A program made the position numbers and the translations under genes. Shown here piece by piece: positions 34,426 to 40,862 of a stretch of 41,005 nt of DNA. This DNA comes from Oscillospiraceae bacterium. Lineage in GTDB: Bacteria > Bacillota > Clostridia > Oscillospirales > Acutalibacteraceae. How positions within the stretch are numbered: the first letter of the stretch is position 1; every line of letters starts with the position of its first letter. The notes under the pieces were generated by a model. The model was not told the origin of the DNA, made no database searches, and was given only the letters and a program-made list of their open reading frames with translations. Where the stretch lies: contig WRMQ01000010.1 of NCBI GenBank assembly GCA_009777055.1, positions 1 to 41,005 of the forward strand. Direction: 5' to 3'.

Positions 34426-35211
34426 TTACATCACCGCCATGCGCAGCTCCTGCCCCGCGACGGTCAATTCATAATCAATCCCCGCTTTCGCGCCCCGCGA
34501 CCCGAGGCTTTCCCGGGCGGCGGCAAGGGCCAGATCGGGGGTGTTGTTTTCCTTGCTCAAATGCGCCAGATAGAAGCGCGCGGTGCCCCGCTCCAGCAGC
34601 CGGATCAGGAATTCCGCGCAGGCGGCGTTGGAAAGATGCCCTATGCTGGAGAGAATCCGCCGCTTAAGATAGTAGGGGTACGGCCCGTTTTGCAGCATGG
34701 TCACCTCGTGGTTGGATTCCAGCATCACCAGGTCGCAGCCGGCGAGGGCCTCTCGGGTGGCGTCGGTGAGGCAGCCGGTGTCCGTGGCGATGGCGAGCTT
34801 CATGCCCCCCGGCATTTCGATCCGATAGCCGCAGGGCTCCTCCGCGTCGTGGGAGGTCGCGAAATGACGCACCAGCATGCCATTGACCTCTACCCCGCCC
34901 TGCGGGATGGCCGAAACGGGATATTTGCCCGTGAGCAGGTTCATGCGCTCCAGGGCTCGCAGCGTGCCCCCGGTGGCGAAGACCGGCAGCCGGGCCCGCT
35001 CCGCGAGCACCCGCAGGCCGCTGACGTGATCGCTGTGCTCGTGGGTGACGAAGATGGCCCCCACCCGCCCGATGTCCACGCCGATGGCGTCAAGGGCCTC
35101 GCGGATACGCTTCGCGCTGGCCCCCGCGTCGATTAATATCCCGCCCGAGGCGTCGCCGACATAGCAGCAGTTGCCGCTGCTGGAGGAAAAGAGGGGGCAA
35201 AAACGTGGCAT
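34426..35211 (-). CDS. walJ: WalJ/YycJ-like metallo-beta-lactamase-fold hydrolase
   Basis: This 261-residue metal hydrolase begins with FCPLFSSSSGNCCYVG and has THEHSDH (HxHxDH metal site) near residue 55, GYRIE..GMKLAIATDTG, and a late SNHEVTML and LAHLSKENN, all typical of YycJ/WalJ. In Bacillus WalJ is part of the walRK locus and affects cell-wall and genome maintenance; its substrate is thought to be nucleic acid but is unproven. Here walRK is absent and the gene instead follows the type III toxin gene. Confidence 0.88.
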   Translation of the reverse strand: MPRFCPLFSSSSGNCCYVGDASGGILIDAGASAKRIREALDAIGVDIGRVGAIFVTHEHSDHVSGLRVLAERARLPVFATGGTLRALERMNLLTGKYPVSAIPQGGVEVNGMLVRHFATSHDAEEPCGYRIEMPGGMKLAIATDTGCLTDATREALAGCDLVMLESNHEVTMLQNGPYPYYLKRRILSSIGHLSNAACAEFLIRLLERGTARFYLAHLSKENNTPDLALAAARESLGSRGAKAGIDYELTVAGQELRMAVM

Positions 35212-35225
35212 GTGAGTTTTCCTTA

Positions 35226-35268
35226 AATTTTAGTTATGTAATCTGCAAATTTTGATTATGTAATCTGC
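35226..35268 (-). repeat. Tandem 22-bp duplication at the 3' end of the toxin gene
   Basis: Two 21-bp copies (35226-35246 and 35248-35268) agree at 19 positions. The upper copy contains the last toxin codons and its stop, so the toxin gene end is duplicated just beyond the gene. Confidence 0.7.
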
Positions 35269-35750
35269 TTAGCAAGCTCGTTCAGCATCAGGCGTTCCAG
35301 ACGCTCAATATCAGGAAAAACGATACGGATTCCCCGGCGCTGCAGCCGCAGCAGCTCTTTGAAATTATGGTTGATCAAGCGCTGTAGACGCGAATCAACA
35401 GGCACGGCGTTTTTTTGTATGATATGAATGTGATCTATGTATTTTGGTAAAATGGGAAACATGTTTTGCAGCAGAAAAACGGAATCCCTTTGCGCATATT
35501 TGCCGATCACAAGCTTAAGGCATTTATTATATTTGTTGAGATCGCGATCAATATATGGCTGATATTTCTCAGTGCGGCTGCTCATAGGTATCATCCATAG
35601 CAATTGCGACTTGCTGTCCTGAAGACAAAAATAGGTTGGCCGCAGCGCACCGTTTTCATGATTGCGCATGAGCTTGCTGTCCTGTACCGCGTCAAAATAG
35701 CAGTCCTTGATATGATACACATAGCCTGGCCGAAGCATATTTTGATCCAT
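35256..35750 (-). CDS. Type III toxin, ToxN/CptN-like endoribonuclease
   Basis: This 164-residue protein resembles the CptN branch of the ToxN/AbiQ toxin family: GYVYHIKDCYFDAVQD, RPTYFCL, LLWMIPMSSRTEKY, VFLLQNMFPILPKYIDHIH and a final IVFPDIERLE. The IPMSSRTEKY segment corresponds to the PLTSPK active-site region of ToxN. Such toxins cut RNA and are held inactive in a complex with pseudoknotted repeat RNA. The start ATG (35750) is 14 nt after GGGAGG, a long spacing; the longer frame to 35804 would run through the terminator. The gene is clearly AT-richer than murA and walJ, indicating acquisition. The family name is from memory of conserved motifs and needs a profile search. Confidence 0.82.
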   Translation of the reverse strand: MDQNMLRPGYVYHIKDCYFDAVQDSKLMRNHENGALRPTYFCLQDSKSQLLWMIPMSSRTEKYQPYIDRDLNKYNKCLKLVIGKYAQRDSVFLLQNMFPILPKYIDHIHIIQKNAVPVDSRLQRLINHNFKELLRLQRRGIRIVFPDIERLERLMLNELAKQIT

Positions 35751-35772
35751 ATGTTCTATTATGTCCTCCCGT

Positions 35773-35801
35773 AAAAAAAGCCCCCGGCAAGCCGGAGGCT
35801 T
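35773..35801 (-). terminator. Terminator between antitoxin RNA and toxin gene
   Basis: On the minus strand AAGCCTCCGG, loop CTTG, CCGGGGGCTT, then a run of T (10-bp stem, one G-U). It is the usual type III element that limits toxin mRNA relative to antitoxin RNA. Confidence 0.88.
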
Positions 35802-35915
35802 CATTTTCGAACCTTTTTTTATACCCCGCTCCGGTTTGCGGCGAAAATTTGTCGAGCCTTTTTTTATACCCCGCTCCGGTATGCGGCGGACATTTACGAA
35901 GATGGCAATGCCATC
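35773..35915 (-). ncRNA. Type III antitoxin RNA (CptI/ToxI-like)
   Basis: The RNA starts about 7 nt after the -10 and contains two 45-nt-period repeats (35887-35843 and 35842-about 35802) plus a partial repeat before them (about 35900-35888). The first 36 nt of the two repeats differ at two positions. Each has CCGC pairing with GCGG, and ACC (AUACC in repeat 1) in that loop pairing with GGU(AU) just after it, that is an H-type pseudoknot, followed by an A-run like known cleavage sites. It ends in the terminator above. Confidence 0.8.
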
Positions 35916-35921
35916 ATCTAT

Positions 35922-35950
35922 ATTATATGCGCATTTCCCTCAAAAGTCAA
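35922..35950 (-). promoter_or_regulatory. Promoter of the type III TA locus
   Basis: TTGACT (35950-35945), 17-bp spacer, TATAAT (35927-35922). It lies between the murA stop and the antitoxin repeats. Confidence 0.9.
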
Positions 35951-35983
35951 CTGTTTATTTGTATAACCCAGTTTTTCCGGGGA

Positions 35984-37276
35984 CTAATTCGCGACCTTCA
36001 CATCCCGGATCGCGTCTACCACCGGCATCAGGCGAATCTCCGCGCCCAGCTCGGCGAGCTTGCCCACGATGTCCTCGTAGCCCCGGTCGATATATTCGAT
36101 GTCCTCAATCTCCGTTGTGCCCTGGGCCATGAGACCCGCGATGACCATCGCCGCGCCCGCGCGCAGGTCGTAGGCCTTCACCGGCGCGCCCTTGAGATGA
36201 TCCACGCCCTCAATCACGGCGACCTTGCCGTCCACTTTAATGTCGCCGCCCATGCGCACGAGCTGCTCCATATAGCGGAAGCGGTTGTCGTAGATGCCCT
36301 CCGAGATGATGCTCGTGCCCTCGGCGGTGGCCAGCAGCGCGCCGAACTGGGGCTGCATGTCGGTGGGGAAGCCCGGATGAGGCTGGGTTTTGATCTTGCA
36401 GCGCTGGAGCCTGTGGGGGGCTGCCACGAGAATGCTGTCGTCGAACTCCTCCACCGTTACGCCGCATTCCAAGAGCTTCGCGGTGATGGACTCCATGTGC
36501 TTGGGAATGACGTTGCGGATGAGGACCTCTCCCCCGGTCGCGGCGGCGGCGGCCATATAGGTGCCGGCCTCAATCTGGTCGGGGATGGTGGCGTAGTCGC
36601 AGCCGTGAAGCTCCCGTACACCGTGGATCTTCACCACGTCGGTGCCCGCGCCGCGCACGTCGGCCCCCATGGAATTGAGGAAGTTGGCCAGATCCACCAC
36701 GTGGGGTTCTTTCGCTGCGTTTTCGATGATGGTGACGCCCCGGGCCCGTACCGCCGCCAGCATGATATTGATGGTCGCGCCTACGGAGGCCATGTCCAGG
36801 TAGACGGGAGCCCCGGAGGGCTGCTCGCTCTTGAGGGCGATGACGGCGTTCTCCTCGAAGCTCACCGAGGCGCCCAGAAGCTCGAAGCCCCGGATATGCT
36901 GGTCGATGGGGCGCACGCCGAAGTCGCAGCCCCCGGGCATGGCCACGCGGGCATGGCCAAAGCGCCCAAACAGCGCCCCCAGCAAATAATAGGAGGCGCG
37001 AAAATGCTTGGTCAGCTCATGGGGCACCACGCCCGAATTGAAATATCTGGTATTGATCTCCACCGCGTGCCGGCCCACGCGCTTAACGTCGGCCCCCAGC
37101 TGGTGAAGAATGTGAAGCATAATCGAAACGTCGCTGATGTTGGGGAGATTATCAATCCGGCAGGTATCCTTTGCCAGCACCGTAGCGGAAAGCAGTGCCA
37201 GCACCGCGTTTTTCGCGCCGCTCACCGTGACCTCGCCGCGCAGCGGCCGCCCGCCGTTGATGATCATTTTTTCCAA
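35984..37276 (-). CDS. murA: UDP-N-acetylglucosamine 1-carboxyvinyltransferase MurA
   Basis: MurA transfers enolpyruvate from PEP to UDP-GlcNAc, the first committed step of peptidoglycan synthesis and the fosfomycin target. The 430-residue product has VSGAKNAVLALLSATVL (UDP-GlcNAc site), MPGGCDFGVRPIDQH with the fosfomycin-reactive Cys117 present, and EAGTYMAAAAATGG. I chose the TTG at 37276 (MEKMIINGG, matching family N-termini), with AAGGGG upstream; the alternative is ATG at 37267. The gene precedes the type III TA locus on the same strand. Confidence 0.96.
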   Translation of the reverse strand: MEKMIINGGRPLRGEVTVSGAKNAVLALLSATVLAKDTCRIDNLPNISDVSIMLHILHQLGADVKRVGRHAVEINTRYFNSGVVPHELTKHFRASYYLLGALFGRFGHARVAMPGGCDFGVRPIDQHIRGFELLGASVSFEENAVIALKSEQPSGAPVYLDMASVGATINIMLAAVRARGVTIIENAAKEPHVVDLANFLNSMGADVRGAGTDVVKIHGVRELHGCDYATIPDQIEAGTYMAAAAATGGEVLIRNVIPKHMESITAKLLECGVTVEEFDDSILVAAPHRLQRCKIKTQPHPGFPTDMQPQFGALLATAEGTSIISEGIYDNRFRYMEQLVRMGGDIKVDGKVAVIEGVDHLKGAPVKAYDLRAGAAMVIAGLMAQGTTEIEDIEYIDRGYEDIVGKLAELGAEIRLMPVVDAIRDVKVAN

Positions 37277-37315
37277 CAAATCCACCCCTTTTGAACAATG
37301 GAACACGCTCTATAT

Positions 37316-37343
37316 ATTATAGCACTTTTTTTTGAAAATGCAA
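37316..37343 (-). promoter_or_regulatory. murA promoter
   Basis: TTGCAT (37343-37338), 16-bp spacer and TGC-TATAAT (37321-37316), an extended -10, on the minus strand. Confidence 0.75.
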
Positions 37344-37390
37344 AGCCTTTTTTATGAATTGGCATGCAGATTTTGTAAAAGACGCAAACT

Positions 37391-37419
37391 TTCCCCGCCC
37401 GTACCCGACAGGCGGGGAA
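37391..37419. terminator. Hairpin after the aminotransferase gene
   Basis: TTCCCCGCC and GGCGGGGAA with an 11-nt loop, 14 bp past the aminotransferase stop. T-richness is better on the plus side (TTTTC), so termination on the minus strand is likely but not ideal. Confidence 0.65.
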
Positions 37420-37433
37420 TTTTCGTGAATATC

Positions 37434-38705
37434 CTACTCCGCCAAAGCCTCCAGCGCGGCGATTCTTGCGCATAGGGTCAGCAGCTCCGCCGCCTCCCGC
37501 AGCTCTTCCACCGGGGGGAAGGTGGGGGCGATGCGCAGGTTCTTGTCCTCGGGGTCTTTGCCGTAGGGGAAGGTCGCCCCCGCGGGCGTCAGCACGACGC
37601 CGGCCTCCTTGAGCAGCGCGTGGGTACGCTTCGCGCAGCCGCCGGGCAGGTCCAGGCTGATGAAGTAGCCTCCCCGGGGCGCGTTCCATTTGGCGATGCC
37701 CGTGCCGCCCAGGCCGCGCTCCAGAATGTCAAGGACCATCCGGAACTTTGGCCGCAGGATCTCCGCGTGCTTTTGCATGTGTGCCCTGACGCCGGCGGCG
37801 TCTTTGAAAAAGCGGGCGTGGCGCAGCTGGTTCATCTTGTCGTAGCTGATGGTCTGGGCGTTCAGGCGCGCCTTGATGGCCGCGATGTTGGCGGGGGAGG
37901 CCGCGATGGCCGCGATGCCCGCGCCGGGGAAGCTGATCTTTGAAAACGATACGACTTCAATGAAGTGATCCTCGTTGCCGTATTCCCTTGCCGCGGCCAG
38001 CACGTTCCACAGGCGGTCGCTTTCGTCATAGAGATCATGCACAAAATAGGCGTTGTCCCAAATGACGCGGAAGTCCTTCGCCGCCGGCTTTAGCATGGCC
38101 AGGCGCCGGACGACCTGCTCGCTGAAGGTCTTGCCCTCGGGATTGGAGTATTTCGGCACGCAGATGAGGCCCTTTACGCTTTCGTCCCGGGCATACTGCT
38201 CCACGAGCTCCATGTCCGGCCCCTGCTCCCGCATGGGGATGTTGATCATCTCGATGCCGAAGCGCTCCAGCATCACGAAATGACGATCATAGCCCGGCGC
38301 GGGGCACAGGAATTTTACGCTTTCCTGCCTGGCCCAGGGGATGCCTCCGCCCGCGCCCTCCAGCATGCACTGCGCCAGGTAGTCATACATTAAGTTGAGG
38401 CTGGAGTTGCCGCAGGCGATCACCTGCTCCGCCGGATGGCCCATCAGCTCGGCGCACAGGCGCCTGGCCTCGGGGATGCCGTCGAGCATGCCGTAGTTGC
38501 GGCAGTCCTGCCCGTTTTCGCTTTTGGGCGGCGACACCCAGCGCGCGTCCCGCAGGGCGTCGGAAAGCTCCAGCTGGTCCGCGCCCGGCTTTCCCCGGGA
38601 CATGTCCAGCGCCAGGCCCTTTCCCTTCGCCGCGGCATACTCCTTCCGGAGCGACTCCAGAAGCGACCCGCGCTGCTGTGCATTCAGAGACTTGTATTCC
38701 TGCAT
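37434..38705 (-). CDS. PLP-dependent aminotransferase (class Id aspartate aminotransferase-like)
   Basis: This 423-residue fold-type I aminotransferase contains LDMSRGKPGADQLELS, NYGMLDGIPEARRL, CGNSSLNLMYD, FLCPAPGYDRHF, DNAYFVHDLY and the PLP lysine in SFSKISFPGAGIAA. These match the branch of aspartate aminotransferase-like proteins first characterised in Corynebacterium. Aspartate/2-oxoglutarate is the likely substrate pair but is not proven. AAAGGAG precedes the ATG at 38705. The promoter is divergent from the DUF4234 gene. Confidence 0.9.
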   Translation of the reverse strand: MQEYKSLNAQQRGSLLESLRKEYAAAKGKGLALDMSRGKPGADQLELSDALRDARWVSPPKSENGQDCRNYGMLDGIPEARRLCAELMGHPAEQVIACGNSSLNLMYDYLAQCMLEGAGGGIPWARQESVKFLCPAPGYDRHFVMLERFGIEMINIPMREQGPDMELVEQYARDESVKGLICVPKYSNPEGKTFSEQVVRRLAMLKPAAKDFRVIWDNAYFVHDLYDESDRLWNVLAAAREYGNEDHFIEVVSFSKISFPGAGIAAIAASPANIAAIKARLNAQTISYDKMNQLRHARFFKDAAGVRAHMQKHAEILRPKFRMVLDILERGLGGTGIAKWNAPRGGYFISLDLPGGCAKRTHALLKEAGVVLTPAGATFPYGKDPEDKNLRIAPTFPPVEELREAAELLTLCARIAALEALAE

Positions 38706-38748
38706 AATCCGTTCTCCTTTGACCGTAAAATAATTATTTGATGGGAAT

Positions 38749-38777
38749 ATTGTACATCATGAAGCGCGATTTTGCAA
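38749..38777 (-). promoter_or_regulatory. Aminotransferase promoter
   Basis: TTGCAA (38777-38772), 17 bp, TACAAT (38754-38749). Its -35 overlaps one arm of the inverted repeat at 38767-38803. Confidence 0.7.
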
Positions 38778-38803
38778 GTATTATTTTTTATCCTGCAAAA
38801 TCG
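38767..38803. promoter_or_regulatory. Inverted repeat between divergent promoters, operator-like
   Basis: CGATTTTGCA (38767-38776) and TGCAAAATCG (38794-38803) are perfect 10-bp arms 17 bp apart. One arm covers the aminotransferase -35; the other is 10 bp before the -35 of the DUF4234 gene. Confidence 0.5.
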
Positions 38804-38813
38804 ACAAAAAGCA

Positions 38814-38842
38814 TTGACAAACAGACCGACCTCAGGTATAAT
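38814..38842 (+). promoter_or_regulatory. Consensus promoter of the DUF4234 gene
   Basis: TTGACA (38814-38819), 17 bp, TATAAT (38837-38842). Confidence 0.88.
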
Positions 38843-38875
38843 TGCTGTGAAAACAATTTCAGGAGGTGCTTTGTC

Positions 38876-39259
38876 ATGTATGTGGGCCAAAAACAAGAAC
38901 CGATTACCATTATTCTGCTCTCCGTAATCACCTGCGGCATCTATGGTCTGATCTGGTACGCCAGGGCAGGCAAGGATGTCAACCAGGGCCTGGGGCGCGA
39001 GGCCGTGAACACCAACCTCGTTTGGCTGTCCATTCTCTGCTTCCCGCTGATCTTCTACTATCTGTATCAGCTGGATCAGGCCGTGGTGGAGTTCGCCGGG
39101 CAGCGCGGCGTCAGCTACAACTCCAACTTTGTGCTGTGGATCCTTCTCAGCCTGCTGGCGGGCCTGGGCAGCTTCTTCGCGATTTTCCAGGTGCAGACCG
39201 CCCTCAACGACGCCTGGGACAAAGCCGCGGGCACCCCGCAGGCCCCCTATGTCCAGTAG
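38876..39259 (+). CDS. DUF4234 family membrane protein
   Basis: This 127-residue membrane protein has the DUF4234 start (PITIILLSVITCGIYGLIWYARAGKDVN), a second helix pair around LSILCFPLIFYYLYQ and a third hydrophobic segment (FVLWILLSLLAGLGSFFAIF). The function is unknown. AGGAGG precedes the ATG at 38876. A consensus promoter implies strong expression. It is followed 10 bp later by a DUF2752 gene. Confidence 0.88.
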   Translation: MYVGQKQEPITIILLSVITCGIYGLIWYARAGKDVNQGLGREAVNTNLVWLSILCFPLIFYYLYQLDQAVVEFAGQRGVSYNSNFVLWILLSLLAGLGSFFAIFQVQTALNDAWDKAAGTPQAPYVQ

Positions 39260-39269
39260 GCGCGAAAGC

Positions 39270-39707
39270 ATGAAAGCAAAAGTCAGGGGAGCCGCGGTGT
39301 TCGCGGTTCCCCTGCTTGTTTTTATGCTGGCGTCTCAATGGCTGACCGGCACGATCTGTGTTTTCAGCGCCGCCTTTGGCATACCCTGCCCCGGCTGCGG
39401 CTTGACGCGGGCCTGGGTTCTGGCGCTGCGCGGGCAGTGGGCGGAGGCGTTTTTCTTTCATCCGCTGTTTTGGTATATCCCGGTGATTGCCCTGGTGTGG
39501 GGTCTGGGCTGGCTGCGGAACCGGCGGCAGACGCCGCGATGGCTCGGCGTTTTTTTGAAAGCCTCCTTCGCGCTGTTCGTGGCGGTGTTTGCCCTGCGTA
39601 TGGCGCTGTATTTTCCCCGCACCGCGCCAATGGTCCCCAACAGGGACTCCTTCGCCTGGCGGATCGGGCGGGGGATTTGGTGGGTTGTGCGGATGATTTT
39701 GCGATGA
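39270..39707 (+). CDS. DUF2752 family membrane protein
   Basis: This 145-residue membrane protein has the DUF2752 signature GIPCPGCGLTRA (near residue 35), about three hydrophobic helices and a conserved-looking FHPLFW. The role is unknown. ATG 39270 (MKAKVRG) has AGTAGG upstream; an in-frame ATG at 39249 lies inside the DUF4234 gene and lacks a ribosome-binding site. Probably co-transcribed with DUF4234. Confidence 0.85.
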   Translation: MKAKVRGAAVFAVPLLVFMLASQWLTGTICVFSAAFGIPCPGCGLTRAWVLALRGQWAEAFFFHPLFWYIPVIALVWGLGWLRNRRQTPRWLGVFLKASFALFVAVFALRMALYFPRTAPMVPNRDSFAWRIGRGIWWVVRMILR

Positions 39708-39711
39708 GACA

Positions 39712-40098
39712 CTACCAGATGCACGGTACGCCGTAGTGCGGAATATTTTCATCGGCTGTGATAATCGTCAGACCCTCGCACAACGCGGCAGCGACCAGCA
39801 GCCGGTCAAAGGGATCCCGATGGTGAAAGGGCAGCGATTCCACACGGCACACGTGGGTGCGTTCAATTGGCAGGAGGAGGAAGCCGTTGCTTTCAATCTG
39901 ACAAATAAAATTCTTAGCTCCTCCTTCAAAGGACAGCTTTCCGCTGTTGATTTTGATAGCAAGCTCCCATGCGGAAGCCATACTTACAAATCTCTGATTG
40001 CCAGGCGACAAAATTGCGTTAAACGCTCTTTTGGTAAGTCTTTTTTCATTTTCTTCCAACGCCCAAAGGATCGTATGGGTGTCCAGCAATACATTCAT
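39712..40098 (-). CDS. PIN-domain toxin (VapC-like)
   Basis: This 128-residue PIN-domain ribonuclease begins MNVLLDTHTILWAL, with the first acidic metal ligand Asp7. The later acidic residues lie in SAWELAIK (Glu), HHRDPFDRLLVAAAL (Asp) and IITADENI (Asp). The HHRDPFDRLL motif is typical of toxins paired with short VapB/Phd-type antitoxins. The ATG at 40098 overlaps the antitoxin stop by one base (TGATG); GTG at 40101 is less likely. Confidence 0.92.
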   Translation of the reverse strand: MNVLLDTHTILWALEENEKRLTKRAFNAILSPGNQRFVSMASAWELAIKINSGKLSFEGGAKNFICQIESNGFLLLPIERTHVCRVESLPFHHRDPFDRLLVAAALCEGLTIITADENIPHYGVPCIW

Positions 40099-40355
40099 CA
40101 CATATACTCCCTAAAATCCTCAAGCGGTGCGTCAAAGTCGTCAGCCATCCAAATCTTGCCTTTCATGCTGCCTAAAGTCGGAACATTCCCATTTGCGATC
40201 GGGTTAATGTCCAGCGGCAGGGTGTTTTTATTGATCGCCTGCCTTAGGAAAATGTTTACCGCCGTGGTCATATCCATGCCCAGCCGCGCGAAAAGCTCTT
40301 GCGCGGCTTTTTTGACCTCAGGATCCGTGCGGATGTTGATGTTTACGCTTGCCAT
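40098..40355 (-). CDS. RelB/DinJ-like antitoxin with VapB-type tail
   Basis: This 85-residue antitoxin has an N-terminal ribbon-helix-helix of the RelB/DinJ type (NINIRTDPEVKKAAQELF, followed by MDMTTAVNIFLRQA). It ends with GKIWMADDFDAPLEDFREYM, the tail usually seen on antitoxins of PIN toxins. GGAGGTGAAATC precedes the ATG at 40355; the in-frame start at 40388 is in the promoter. It likely represses its own promoter. Confidence 0.92.
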   Translation of the reverse strand: MASVNINIRTDPEVKKAAQELFARLGMDMTTAVNIFLRQAINKNTLPLDINPIANGNVPTLGSMKGKIWMADDFDAPLEDFREYM

Positions 40356-40383
40356 GATTTCACCTCCATTATACTGTGTTACT

Positions 40384-40412
40384 ATCATAGCATGTTATGT
40401 GCACAATGTCAA
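40384..40412 (-). promoter_or_regulatory. Promoter of the RelB/PIN pair
   Basis: TTGACA (40412-40407), 17 bp and TGC-TATGAT (40389-40384). TGTGCACA in the spacer is a palindrome and a candidate antitoxin operator. Confidence 0.8.
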
Positions 40413-40428
40413 CATAAAAATCATCTCT

Positions 40429-40556
40429 GCGCAGAGGGTAGGGGTTCAAAAATTTGAACCCTAGCGTGATTCTTCAAATTTGAACCCTAGCGAGATTGGG
40501 CCCTGTATGTTTGGCTAAGTAAGAAGGGCTCAAAATTTTGAGCCCCTACCCATATT
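40429..40556. repeat. 128-bp palindromic element, copy 1
   Basis: Terminal inverted repeats GGGTAGGGGTTCAAAA (40436-40451) and TTTTGAGCCCCTACCC (40536-40551) match at 15 of 16. Each end is itself a hairpin (GGGTTC / GAACCC and GGGCTC / GAGCCC). No ORF inside. It resembles a MITE or other small mobile palindrome. Confidence 0.85.
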
Positions 40557-40592
40557 ACGCGCGCAAATCCCACAGCACAGGCACAGGCACAA

Positions 40593-40720
40593 GCGCAGAG
40601 GGTAGGGGTTCAAAAATTTGAACCCTGGCGAGATTCTTCAAAATTTGGGCCCTAGCGAGATTGGGCCCTGTATGTTTGGCTAGGTAGAAGGGCTCAAAAT
40701 TTTGAGCCCCTACCCATATT
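40593..40720. repeat. 128-bp palindromic element, copy 2
   Basis: It is a near-identical copy of the element at 40429-40556, of equal length, with inverted ends at 40600-40615 and 40700-40715. The lead-in at 40568-40592 (CCCACAGCACAGGCACAGGC followed by ACAAG) also recurs before the third partial copy. Confidence 0.85.
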
Positions 40721-40778
40721 GGTTAGTATGAACAGATATTGATAGATAATATTTGCTGATTTGTGCATTGTCATCCTT

Positions 40779-40808
40779 GCGCGTAAGCTTACGGGTAAGC
40801 TTACGCGC
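40779..40808. repeat. Perfect 14-bp inverted repeat
   Basis: GCGCGTAAGCTTAC and GTAAGCTTACGCGC are separated by GG. No T-run follows. The role is unknown. Confidence 0.8.
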
Positions 40809-40836
40809 ATGATGGCATCCCACAGCACAGGCACAA

Positions 40837-40862
40837 GCGCAGAGGGTAGGGGCTCAAAATTT
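40837..40862. repeat. Third, truncated palindromic element
   Basis: The first 26 bp match the start of the 128-bp element, then similarity stops near 40860-40863 where TGTCCGG begins. This looks like interruption by the insertion sequence that follows. Confidence 0.65.

Noticed and set aside
40429-40862. CRISPR array
   Set aside because: The units are long, palindromic, few and unevenly spaced, without unique spacers or cas genes.
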